A stretch of 64,000 bases of DNA from CBDDFS01 sp965227255 (GTDB lineage Bacteria > Bacteroidota > Bacteroidia > Flavobacteriales_E > Vicingaceae). Within the stretch, counting starts at the first letter, position 1; each line of letters begins with the position of its first letter. The stretch spans positions 1,570,966 through 1,634,965 of the forward strand of contig CBDDFS010000002.1 in the NCBI GenBank assembly GCA_965227255.1. The letters run 5' to 3'. The notes under the pieces are model-generated. The model made no database searches, was not told the origin of the DNA, and saw only the letters and a list, made by a program, of their open reading frames with translations. Below are positions 46,195 through 54,161 of the stretch, piece by piece. A program made the position numbers and the translations under genes.

Positions 46195-46260
46195 AAAATG
46201 TAAATCTACTAAATCCTTTGTTAATAGGGCTTTCGGAGGAAATATTAAAAAAAAATAAAA

Positions 46261-46323
46261 ATGAGGCAACCTTTAACAACCACCTGCGTCTTTTATGTGA
46301 GAATGATTCTAGTTAATAGATAG
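46261..46323 (+). CDS. Possible 20-codon leader-like small ORF
   Basis: An ATG in an A-rich context opens 20 codons ending in TAG. It includes three Thr codons in a row and later Ile, Leu and Val. It is followed 37 nt on by a plus-strand terminator hairpin, the arrangement of a transcription attenuator. However, no plus-strand gene lies downstream and no good -7 box was found upstream. It may be a relic or chance. Confidence 0.25.
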   Translation: MRQPLTTTCVFYVRMILVNR

Positions 46324-46360
46324 GTGACTTTAATTATTCTTCTGCCTTTGGATTGAGATG

Positions 46361-46386
46361 CCCCCGTCTGCCTGATGGGGGTTTTT
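46361..46386 (+). terminator. Orphan plus-strand terminator hairpin
   Basis: Stem CCCCCGTC (46361-46368) with GATGGGGG (46374-46381), one G-T pair, 5-nt loop, then TTTTTC and more T. The T-run is on the plus side only, yet both flanking genes are on the minus strand. It thus points to a plus-strand transcript upstream, such as a small RNA or the small ORF at 46261. Confidence 0.7.
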
Positions 46387-46389
46387 CTT

Positions 46390-49131
46390 TTAACAGAACT
46401 TACAATAGATGCTTTTCTCGTTGTGCGCAAAGGCATCCTGGCTTTCAAAGATCCCTTTGATATAAACTAACAGCACTTTCTCAAAGTCCTTGAGAATTAA
46501 TGTGCTAAGCTCTTCTTCTCCTCCAATTTTGACAGGAAGGTAGTCGGCATCATATCTTTTTAAAGGACCGACTGAAGACAGGATTTTGTCTTCATTTTCT
46601 GCATATAACATTGCATATATCAATAGCTGCAGAACTTTTTCTTTTCCATCTAGACTTTGTTCGAGCTCCTTAATTGACAGATCCCGATTTTCAATTTTCC
46701 CTGTTTTATAATCAACCAAATGAACTATTCCATTTTTTCTTTCAATGCGATCCACAAATCCTTTTATTCTCAGTGGAATAGATTCTCCATTTACTTCAAG
46801 TTGATACTCCTTTTCAACCCTGGTTTCCAAAGCAAGCAATTCAATGTCGTTATTGCTGACATAAATTGTTTCTTTTTCAAGAAAACGCAGGAGAATTTTT
46901 TCTGCCATGTGGTAATCAAGCAAGTTTCTACCCGTCAATAGATATTGAAGGTCCATCTGCTCAGAAAAGGCCTTTTCCAAAATGCCAGGAAGAGCTTTTT
47001 TCATGTCTTTGATGTCACCAGGCTGTAATACCTTTCCAACGAGTGGTTTGTACAATAACTCCAGAGTGGAATGAATGGCGCTACCCAGGACGTTGGCTTC
47101 TAGACTTTCAACCATTTCTTCCTGATATTTCAGGCCTGCCAGTTCCAGGAAGTAGAAATCCTTCGGACATCGGATAAAATTTGAAATGGAAGTAGGAGAG
47201 AGTCCTGTAGAGAACTTTTTTTTTATCAATTCTTTCACGAAAGGACTCCGTTCTATTACATGAGTTCTTGGAGATGCAATAGGCAATGAACTCATGGCAG
47301 TGAGATTCTGAATTTTAACATGTTCAGAATATTCGGGTAGTTCTTTCTCAAGCTGTACAAGGAATCGGCTTTTTTCACCACCTCCCATGTTTTCTGTTTG
47401 ACTTGAATAAAGGAGATCGATTTTTTTAGCCCTTTGTATCACTCTGTAAAAATGATAAGCGACAACAGCATCTTTTTCTCTGTGCAAATGCATACCATTT
47501 TTTAATTTGAGATCATTGGGCAGAAGGGAACCATATCTTTTATCTGCAGGGAGTGTTCCTTCATTAACGTTGAGAATAACCACTCGGTCAAAATCAAGAT
47601 TTCTACTTTCCAATAATCCCATGATTTGAAGACCTTTCAATGGTTCACCTGTAAATTGAACCTTACTCAATCTGTTGTAGTGTCTCCAGATTCTGCTAAT
47701 GGTTTTAGAGTCTGCGTCTTCACCAAGTTTGGTAATCATTTCCTGGACCTGTGTAATTACTTCGAAATGATGTAAGAGAAATTCTCTGTTGATCTTTTTT
47801 TCTTCCTGATTCTCTTCTAGAGCTTTCTTATCGAGATTGAATATAATGTCTTTGAAGGAAGTCATTATTTCCTGATAAGATTGCTTAGAGGTAAGCATTA
47901 CGGTTTTGTAGCGAAAAGCAGTACTTAGAATTTCATTAAGTTCATTTTGCTCAATGTATACACGATTGTTCATAAGAAGACCATTCATATATTTCTGAAT
48001 GTCAGAATTGGCTTCACTTGATAATAATTCCTTGATTCCTTCTGAATTCAGAATTCTAAAGACATCTTTATAATAGAATGTTTCTTTGCCCTGGTTTTGT
48101 CTGGCCGTGAAGATCATCTGAAGCAAATCTTCAAACATGGCATAATATGGTGAATGAGAGAGCGGATAGCCCATCGTTACGTTAATATCTGTGATGTTCG
48201 GTGGGATAACCTGTAAAACGGGAATAAGCATGCTTTCATCAGGAAGTATGACAGCAGTGCTCATTTGATCAGAATCAGGAATTCTTTTTAGAATCTCATG
48301 AACCACATAGGATTGCTCGTATGAAGTTGAACAATTGTAAATGGTAATTTCTTTTTCTTCAGCAAAGTGCTCAGATATCCAGTTGAATGCTGAATGAAAC
48401 TTTTGTTTGTTCTGACGCGCGAAGAAGCCTGCTTCGTGTAAATTATTGTCGAGGTAATATTTGTCATAGTCCCAGTAAAACCTGCTTTCAAATCGCTCGC
48501 TAATTTCTTTGAAAATATCTTCTTCCGCTTTTGTCAAAGCATTGAATCCGGCTATAATGAACTTGGATTTCGGATTTAATTCGAGCTCGCTCAACTCTTC
48601 AAGTGCTCTTCTTTCCATGAATCCCTGATGTGCCAGACCATCATCTTTCATTTTGTTGCAGAAATCTGAATAGATCGACTTCAATTTTTTGCAGAATGCC
48701 AGATATTTTTTCTGAAATTCTGATAACTCTCCGTCCGTGGGATTCCAGAATTCAATGTTTCGAATATCCTGTAAGAGGGTGAACATTGTATCGGTATCTA
48801 TAAGCTGATGATCTATTTCTTTAAAATCCTGTAATACAGAGTTCCCCCACTGCATGAATTCTTCAAAGGACAGATCTTCTTCTTGAGGATAGGCTTCAAA
48901 TAAGCGAGAAAGCAAATGAAAATCTTCAGCGCTTCGAAGTCCACTGAGTTTTTCCATGAATTCTGAAGAACTGTAAGTAACCGGAATATAAATTGCCCTT
49001 CCGGCATATTTTCCGAGATAGTTATTCAGAAAAAGACGGGCCCTGACATTGGGAAGAATTACAATAAGATCTCTGAGATCTTCATTTTTGTATTCCAGTA
49101 TTTCCTTGGCCAGTTTTTCGAGAAAGCGCAC
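46390..49131 (-). CDS. PD-(D/E)XK nuclease family protein, AddB-like
   Basis: A 913-residue protein starting at a GTG (49131), 1 nt after the response-regulator stop. The N-terminal ~600 residues are helicase-like but inactive in outline (LIVILPNVRARLFLNNYL; VILPDESMLIPVLQVIP; VVILNVNEGTLPADKRYGSLLP). The C-terminal nuclease domain has SPTSISNFIRCPKDFYF, NVLGSAIHSTLELLY and VHLVDYKTGKI with the catalytic Asp and Lys. This is the AddB/RecB-family exonuclease partner used in double-strand break processing; addA is not in the window. A Cys in RCPKDF and a terminal CKFC could bind part of an Fe-S cluster, but the usual last cysteine is absent because the protein ends there. Confidence 0.87.
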   Translation of the reverse strand: MRFLEKLAKEILEYKNEDLRDLIVILPNVRARLFLNNYLGKYAGRAIYIPVTYSSSEFMEKLSGLRSAEDFHLLSRLFEAYPQEEDLSFEEFMQWGNSVLQDFKEIDHQLIDTDTMFTLLQDIRNIEFWNPTDGELSEFQKKYLAFCKKLKSIYSDFCNKMKDDGLAHQGFMERRALEELSELELNPKSKFIIAGFNALTKAEEDIFKEISERFESRFYWDYDKYYLDNNLHEAGFFARQNKQKFHSAFNWISEHFAEEKEITIYNCSTSYEQSYVVHEILKRIPDSDQMSTAVILPDESMLIPVLQVIPPNITDINVTMGYPLSHSPYYAMFEDLLQMIFTARQNQGKETFYYKDVFRILNSEGIKELLSSEANSDIQKYMNGLLMNNRVYIEQNELNEILSTAFRYKTVMLTSKQSYQEIMTSFKDIIFNLDKKALEENQEEKKINREFLLHHFEVITQVQEMITKLGEDADSKTISRIWRHYNRLSKVQFTGEPLKGLQIMGLLESRNLDFDRVVILNVNEGTLPADKRYGSLLPNDLKLKNGMHLHREKDAVVAYHFYRVIQRAKKIDLLYSSQTENMGGGEKSRFLVQLEKELPEYSEHVKIQNLTAMSSLPIASPRTHVIERSPFVKELIKKKFSTGLSPTSISNFIRCPKDFYFLELAGLKYQEEMVESLEANVLGSAIHSTLELLYKPLVGKVLQPGDIKDMKKALPGILEKAFSEQMDLQYLLTGRNLLDYHMAEKILLRFLEKETIYVSNNDIELLALETRVEKEYQLEVNGESIPLRIKGFVDRIERKNGIVHLVDYKTGKIENRDLSIKELEQSLDGKEKVLQLLIYAMLYAENEDKILSSVGPLKRYDADYLPVKIGGEEELSTLILKDFEKVLLVYIKGIFESQDAFAHNEKSIYCKFC

Positions 49132-49132
49132 C

Positions 49133-49828
49133 TTACTCTATGATCATTTTAAATCCTACACCATGCACGTTCATAATATTGATGGATTCATCTTTTTTGA
49201 GATATTTTCTCAGTTTGGAAATGAAAACATCCATACTACGACCGCTGAAATAATCATCTTTTCCCCAAATTGTCTTCAAGGTAAGTTCTCTGGAAACGAT
49301 TTTATTTTGTTGAAGAGAAAGCAACTTCAAAAGGTCACGCTCTTTTCTTGTTAACTTGATTTCTTCTTTCCCGAATCTTAAAATCTGCTGTTCCGGAAGG
49401 AAGAGATATTTGCCAAGCTTGAATTCATTGGCTTCATGTTCTTCACTTTCCTCCATGGTTCTTTTCAGAATGGCCTCTACCCGTAGGTTAAGCTCCTCGA
49501 AATCAAATGGTTTAGTGATATAGTCATCTCCACCAATTTTGAAGCCTTTTATCTTATCATCCGTCATTGATTTTGCAGTCAGGAAGATAATAGGAGTATC
49601 CTTGTTGATCTCTCTTATTTCACTGGCAAGTTGAAAACCGTCTTTTTTGGGTAGCATGACATCGAGGAGGCATATATCGAATTTATTGTTGAGAAAAGCT
49701 TTAAGTGCCGTTTCGCCGTCGGTGTAAAGAGAGACGTTGTACTTTTTGAGTTTCAGATTGTCCTTGATCACAAAACCCAAATTAGAATCGTCTTCAACTA
49801 AAAGTATGTTAGCCTTATAATCTTTCAT
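49133..49828 (-). CDS. OmpR-family response regulator (RprY-like)
   Basis: About 231 residues from the ATG at 49828; a TTG 12 nt upstream is less likely. Receiver domain: ILLVEDDSNLGFVI with acidic pocket, phospho-acceptor Asp in ICLLDVMLPKKDGF (about 52) and Lys in IFLTAKSMTDDK; ITKPFDFEEL follows. The C-terminal winged helix (RKERDLLKLLSLQQNKIVSRE; RSMDVFISKLRKYLKKD) binds DNA. It overlaps the sensor kinase gene by 14 nt. Order and type match Bacteroidota RprX/RprY; the target genes are unknown. Confidence 0.94.
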   Translation of the reverse strand: MKDYKANILLVEDDSNLGFVIKDNLKLKKYNVSLYTDGETALKAFLNNKFDICLLDVMLPKKDGFQLASEIREINKDTPIIFLTAKSMTDDKIKGFKIGGDDYITKPFDFEELNLRVEAILKRTMEESEEHEANEFKLGKYLFLPEQQILRFGKEEIKLTRKERDLLKLLSLQQNKIVSRELTLKTIWGKDDYFSGRSMDVFISKLRKYLKKDESINIMNVHGVGFKMIIE

Positions 49829-51086
49829 CACTGCATTCAAATTCTACTGTGAATTTACTTCCTTTTCCTAATTCACTCTCCAATTCAATATTTCCATCCT
49901 GCAACTCGATCACTGTTTTTACATAGAACAATCCAAGACCAAATCCTTTGACATCATGCAGATTACCAGTAGGTACTCTGTAAAACTTGTCAAAAATCTG
50001 TTTCTGTTGACTTTTTTCTATACCAATGCCATAATCCTCGATACTTAGAACAAATTTGTTGCCTTCGTTTTTGGTTTTTAGAACCACCTTTGGTTCATCA
50101 CCGGAATATTTAATGGCATTATCAATAAGATTGTAAACTACATTGGTAAAGTGCAGAGAGTCGACAAACAAACGGGTCTTTGAAGCATCCAGATGTGTTT
50201 CCAGATTTCCATTTCGACCCTTCAGAATAAGTGTAAATCCCTTTGTAGCATCATTGATCAGTTTGTGTGCATCATGTAATTCTTTATTGAGCACTATGGT
50301 TTTAATGTCAAGTGTCGCAAGCTGCAATACTTTATCAACCTGAATTTTTAGGCGATTATTTTCCTGTTTGATGATCTCAGCATACTGTGCCACCTTCTCC
50401 GGATTTTTTCTAGTCTCTTCATCCAGAATTACGTCAGTGGAGAGTGATATGGTGCTAATGGGTGTTTTAAATTCGTGGGTGAGGTTGTTAATGAAATCGG
50501 TTCGGATTTCTGATAAACGTTTTTGTCTGAGGATGACGAAGGTTGTGTAAGCGAAGTATATGATGACAATAAACAAGATGGCCGTGCTGAAGATCCAGAT
50601 GCTCATCTGACCGATAATGTAAGTGGCTTTGTCGGGGAAGTAGACGCCAAAATAATGACCGTCTTTTTGCCATTTCATGCCATGATCGTCCGTCATTTCC
50701 GAGCCGTGGGTGTGAACGAAGTTTCGGTATACAATAGAGTCTGTAAAGCAATCATAGATCACGTACTCGAAATCAAGTTCTATTTTTCTTTCTGCAAACT
50801 CTTCGATCAGTAAAGAACGAAGCAGGAAGGGGTGCACCGTATCGTTGATGTTGGCAATGAAGTAATTAGATTCGATCTGCTTCACCGGTTCAAATAGCTG
50901 ATCGGGCTCCTGATTCATGGTCATAATCTCCTTCGCAACGTTGGTCAGAGCCAACTCGACCTTCTGATTGAATTGTCGCTCTTCCAGGTTAAAGGCTTTT
51001 TTAACCCAGTAGATCTGAACACCCATAATTCCCAGTAAGGAAGCCAGGGCCAGAATGATTATTATGCGAAGTGATTTCCGATTCAA
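49815..51086 (-). CDS. Membrane sensor histidine kinase (RprX-like)
   Basis: A 423-residue kinase with two membrane helices (about 7-27 and 158-180) flanking a ~130-residue periplasmic sensor. The H-box NNLTHEFKTPISTISLSTDVI contains the phosphorylated His (about residue 203). The N-box VVYNLIDNAIKYSG, G1 EDYGIGIEKS, F-box DKFYR and G2 GFGLGLFYVK complete the ATPase domain. The start is a TTG (51084-51086); no ATG is available before an upstream in-frame stop. It is the first gene of a kinase-regulator-nuclease transcript. Confidence 0.94.
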   Translation of the reverse strand: MNRKSLRIIIILALASLLGIMGVQIYWVKKAFNLEERQFNQKVELALTNVAKEIMTMNQEPDQLFEPVKQIESNYFIANINDTVHPFLLRSLLIEEFAERKIELDFEYVIYDCFTDSIVYRNFVHTHGSEMTDDHGMKWQKDGHYFGVYFPDKATYIIGQMSIWIFSTAILFIVIIYFAYTTFVILRQKRLSEIRTDFINNLTHEFKTPISTISLSTDVILDEETRKNPEKVAQYAEIIKQENNRLKIQVDKVLQLATLDIKTIVLNKELHDAHKLINDATKGFTLILKGRNGNLETHLDASKTRLFVDSLHFTNVVYNLIDNAIKYSGDEPKVVLKTKNEGNKFVLSIEDYGIGIEKSQQKQIFDKFYRVPTGNLHDVKGFGLGLFYVKTVIELQDGNIELESELGKGSKFTVEFECSDERL

Positions 51087-51154
51087 GGAGTAAATTAAAT
51101 GCGTGATTTAAAGATGATGAATTCCTTTGAAACCGCGAATCTTTTAACAGATTA

Positions 51155-52456
51155 TTAAGATTTTAACGCGGCGTTTCTTTTTCGGATCTTTTTTATGTCT
51201 TTCTTTTTGACAACGTCAGACATGTCTCTTTTAACACCTACAAGACAGCCTGAACAGGCATAGAGTTCTACATCTACGTTTAAAAGATGTTCCATAATTT
51301 TTATGTCTTCTTCTTTGATGTAAACACCAGTCTCTGATAATGCCAAAAGGCCTTCGTAAGCATAAGCCTGAATCTCTGGATTCATGGATCTGAGCCATGT
51401 CGCAAGCGTCTCGTAATCATTGTTTTCTAATAGTCTGTCTATCTCGTATCTCATTAGCGGAGGCCTGCCTGAATATCCACAGCGATATCCGTGAACATAC
51501 GTTTTCTTCGGAAACTGCACAGGGTCGTATACATCAATATCACTTCCATAAATTTTGTTGTGATCTTCAACAAGTCTTGTAACGATGGTGGTCTTGTAAA
51601 AGATGCTAAGTGTGGTGTCTTTGCTTTTCATTACTCCATAAACTACGGTGTCGTTTCTGCAGAGGAGATCAAAATAATATTTGTTGAATTCGTTGTAGAA
51701 TACCGTTAAATCTATTCTTTGAAGTCCATGTTCAATGGACAATTCATGCCCAAAATATCTTCTCACTGTAAATGGCTCCCTAATGGCTTGATTCGTTTCC
51801 AGGTAATTTGTGAAATCGCTATAGGTATTCATTTTATTGGTGAATTCAATTAAATGATCCTGAATGCTGTCTATTTTGGCTGAATCAAGCTCAAAACCTG
51901 CTGTGCTATAGCCTCCATATTCGTCCCCGATGAATACCGAAATTCCATCTATAACTGCATCTTTATTCACCTTTCTTTTCTTGCCATCCCAGCTTATCTG
52001 ATATGAAATAGAATCTTTCTCATAGTAAATTCTCTTACCTCCATACTGGACCCAAATTTTCTCATACCGATCTTCAAGGTCACTCCATTTTGATATACCT
52101 AGGTTGATTCCTTCTTGAGTTTCGGCTTCGTAAGGGGGAAATACTGACAATACTCTAACGATCTTTTTCTTATCATATGCATTACAGGCCACTTGGAATC
52201 CCAAACTTTTGTATCTGTAGAATTCATTTGGAAATTTTCCAGCTCCACCTTTTGAAGTTCTCAACTCGTAGTCTTCGCCATATTTGGAAATCACTTGCGA
52301 AACTGTTGATTTGTTCACCACTATGTCGATACCATCAACGCCTAGTCCTGGCCGGATAAGATTCTGAGAAAGGGCTAAAAATGGAATCGTAAGGTATACT
52401 ACAAAGACAAAAATCTTCGTTATGGCATTTGTATATTTGACCGTTTTAACTAACAT
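51155..52456 (-). CDS. Hypothetical exported protein
   Basis: About 433 residues from the ATG at 52456, which gives a signal peptide ending LALSQ; the open frame extends 87 nt further upstream without a better start. The first half (GLGVDGIDIVVNKSTVSQVISKYGEDYEL) resembles the short repeats of secreted Bacteroidota proteins but fits no family I know. The C-terminal part is helical, with CSGCLVGVKR near the end and a very basic tail (KKKDIKKIRKRNAALKS). Its ATG shares a CATG palindrome with the divergent ATG of the next gene. Confidence 0.75.
   Translation of the reverse strand: MLVKTVKYTNAITKIFVFVVYLTIPFLALSQNLIRPGLGVDGIDIVVNKSTVSQVISKYGEDYELRTSKGGAGKFPNEFYRYKSLGFQVACNAYDKKKIVRVLSVFPPYEAETQEGINLGISKWSDLEDRYEKIWVQYGGKRIYYEKDSISYQISWDGKKRKVNKDAVIDGISVFIGDEYGGYSTAGFELDSAKIDSIQDHLIEFTNKMNTYSDFTNYLETNQAIREPFTVRRYFGHELSIEHGLQRIDLTVFYNEFNKYYFDLLCRNDTVVYGVMKSKDTTLSIFYKTTIVTRLVEDHNKIYGSDIDVYDPVQFPKKTYVHGYRCGYSGRPPLMRYEIDRLLENNDYETLATWLRSMNPEIQAYAYEGLLALSETGVYIKEEDIKIMEHLLNVDVELYACSGCLVGVKRDMSDVVKKKDIKKIRKRNAALKS
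52432..52439 (+). promoter_or_regulatory. -7 promoter box of the small gene at 52455
   Basis: TATATTTG is a perfect TAnnTTTG, 15 nt before the ATG at 52455. It lies inside the coding start of the minus-strand gene. It supports the ATG at 52455 rather than the ATG at 52422, which would be upstream of the box. Confidence 0.45.
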
Positions 52457-52697
52457 GTCGACCGTATTCCCAGCATATCGAAAGTATACAAATAACTCGT
52501 CTTTCTTTAAAATATTGAGTGAGGAAGAATTCGAGGAAATCAAGAAACTCCCTGTGGGTTATGAACTCTTTACATTCAAAGCCAAGATCCTTCCTGATCG
52601 AAATTATATCTGGGATATGCTATATGATTTCCAGCTGCACTGGGAAGAAATTTCGGAAGAGGAATACAATTCGGTGAAAGAAAAGCTTCTCAACTAA
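52455..52697 (+). CDS. Hypothetical small protein
   Basis: An 80-residue protein of no recognised family. Composition is gene-like: a short N terminus, an acidic helix (ILSEEEFEEIKKL), a strand region (GYELFTFKAKIL), WDMLYDFQLHWEEIS, and a second acidic helix. It is flanked by a divergent gene that shares its start palindrome and by a convergent gene that overlaps its stop by 4 nt. The -7 box 15 nt upstream and clean composition favour a real gene, but the crowded context leaves doubt. Confidence 0.6.
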   Translation: MSTVFPAYRKYTNNSSFFKILSEEEFEEIKKLPVGYELFTFKAKILPDRNYIWDMLYDFQLHWEEISEEEYNSVKEKLLN

Positions 52698-53263
52698 ATG
52701 CTCAAGCGTCGTTGCATGATGCTGTCGATGAACTGACAGATCGTTGCAGGATTAAAATTCCTCCAGTTCAGATCTTGAAGTCGTTGATCCATTAGTACGT
52801 ACTGATCAATGTTTGCCATTTCCATATCTGCTTTCACATGGTCTTTAAAGTTGATCATAGCAATCCAGCCATCTTCTATTTCATCAAACCACTCTTCATA
52901 ATAGCAATCATCCGAACTGTGGAATATCAAGACATTTTCTCCAATCAGCATGAATTTATTGATGCCCTCGTACATAAGGTCATCGAGAACATTTCTCTTA
53001 AAATGCATGATGTCATTATACAATGTATCATTCCATTCACCTATTAACTCAATGATTCCAAAGCCCTGGTCATAGTTGGCGTATATGATCTTGGCAAAAA
53101 GGGTTGGAGAACCAATGTTATCCCATTGCGGGTGAATGACGTGATCGTAGATCTGATTTGTAAACTCAAATTCACTGTATTCCCTTCCATAGAATGGAGA
53201 TCGCTCATCTTCCGAGGCGACATAGTGATTTCTCCAGTTATAAAAGGGTTCTATTTCGTGCAT
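52694..53263 (-). CDS. Conserved-looking hypothetical protein next to murQ
   Basis: A 189-residue soluble protein rich in aromatic and acidic residues (EIEPFYNWRNHYVASEDERSP; IYDHVIHPQWDNIGSPTL; DDCYYEEWFDEIEDGW). It ends in a basic helix. No signal peptide, no membrane helix, no known motif. Its ATG overlaps the murQ stop by one base (TAATG), so the two are translationally coupled and may act in the same process. Confidence 0.8.
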   Translation of the reverse strand: MHEIEPFYNWRNHYVASEDERSPFYGREYSEFEFTNQIYDHVIHPQWDNIGSPTLFAKIIYANYDQGFGIIELIGEWNDTLYNDIMHFKRNVLDDLMYEGINKFMLIGENVLIFHSSDDCYYEEWFDEIEDGWIAMINFKDHVKADMEMANIDQYVLMDQRLQDLNWRNFNPATICQFIDSIMQRRLSI

Positions 53264-54084
53264 TACTTATCAAAGTTATCAATTGCCCGGCGAACGCTGC
53301 CATGTTCATGAAGTAATTTTTCGGCCTCTTCTTTATCGATATTCAGCTCGTCCATGATCATTCTTGTGCCGCGGTCCACAAGTTTGTTATTGGATAACTG
53401 CATATCAATCATTTTGTTGCCTTTGACACGTCCCAGCCGAATCATTACAGAGGTGGAAATCATATTGAGGACCATTTTTTGTGCTGTTCCACTTTTCATT
53501 CTTGTGCTTCCGGTGACGAATTCCGGTCCAACCAATACCTCAATCGGATATTCTACTTCTGCTGCGAGTGGACTGTTTTCGTTACAGCATATACAGGCAG
53601 TTAGGACCTTATTTTTCCTTGCGTTTTGCACTGCCCCAATAACATAAGGTGTAGTACCTGAGGCAGCAATTCCAATTACAGTATCCATTTCTGTGATATC
53701 ATGCCCTTTCAGGTCTTTCCAGCCCAATTCAAGATCGTCTTCAGCGAATTCAACTGCCTTCCTGATGGCACTGTCACCGCCGGCTATCAAGCCGATAACG
53801 AGGCCATGTTCCACACCAAAAGTTGGAGGGCATTCAGAGGCGTCAACGATTCCCAGTCGACCACTGGTTCCTGCACCAACATAAAATAGGCGACCTCCTT
53901 TTTCCATCCTGTGCACAATCTCAGGAATCAGTTTGGTTATTTGTGGTATCACTTCTTTAACCTTGAGGGCCACTTTTTGATCTTCTGCGTTGATATTGTT
54001 CAATAGATCACCAACTTCCATTTGCTCCAGATCGTCATAAAGAGAAGATGACTCTGTAAGCTTTTTACCTGCATTCTGCGTCAT
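53263..54084 (-). CDS. murQ: N-acetylmuramic acid 6-phosphate etherase MurQ
   Basis: A 273-residue cytoplasmic lyase that removes lactate from MurNAc-6-phosphate during cell-wall recycling. The SIS domain shows FYVGAGTSGRLGIVDASECPPTFG (about residues 66-90), IGIAASGTTPYVIGAVQNAR and the signature VTGSTRMKSGTAQKMVLNMIST. The length fits a MurQ with a shortened C terminus. A -7 box lies only 4 nt before its ATG. Confidence 0.97.
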   Translation of the reverse strand: MTQNAGKKLTESSSLYDDLEQMEVGDLLNNINAEDQKVALKVKEVIPQITKLIPEIVHRMEKGGRLFYVGAGTSGRLGIVDASECPPTFGVEHGLVIGLIAGGDSAIRKAVEFAEDDLELGWKDLKGHDITEMDTVIGIAASGTTPYVIGAVQNARKNKVLTACICCNENSPLAAEVEYPIEVLVGPEFVTGSTRMKSGTAQKMVLNMISTSVMIRLGRVKGNKMIDMQLSNNKLVDRGTRMIMDELNIDKEEAEKLLHEHGSVRRAIDNFDK

Positions 54085-54088
54085 GAAT

Positions 54089-54096
54089 CAAATTTA
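54089..54096 (-). promoter_or_regulatory. -7 promoter box of murQ, nearly touching the ATG
   Basis: The minus strand reads TAAATTTG, a perfect TAnnTTTG, ending 4 nt before the murQ ATG at 54084. Transcription from it would start at or within a few bases of the ATG, so the mRNA may be leaderless. Confidence 0.45.
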
Positions 54097-54149
54097 ATCA
54101 AGGCAAGGTCTCATCGAACATTTTTTTATCCACAGGAAGCCTTATTTTC

Positions 54150-54157
54150 TACATTTG
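54150..54157 (+). promoter_or_regulatory. -7 promoter box of the GT-C glycosyltransferase, nearly touching the ATG
   Basis: TACATTTG is a perfect TAnnTTTG, ending 4 nt before the ATG at 54162, with a T-rich stretch at the -33 position. As with murQ on the other strand, the transcript would be leaderless or nearly so. Confidence 0.45.
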
Positions 54158-54161
54158 CCGT

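Noticed and set aside
46195..46269. N-terminal extension of the M43 protease from 46269
   Set aside because: It would put 25 hydrophobic or charged residues before a complete signal peptide; the ATG at 46194 is a far better start.
52422..52454. Upstream ATG at 52422 for the small plus-strand gene
   Set aside because: It lies before the -7 box at 52432-52439, so that transcript would not include it.
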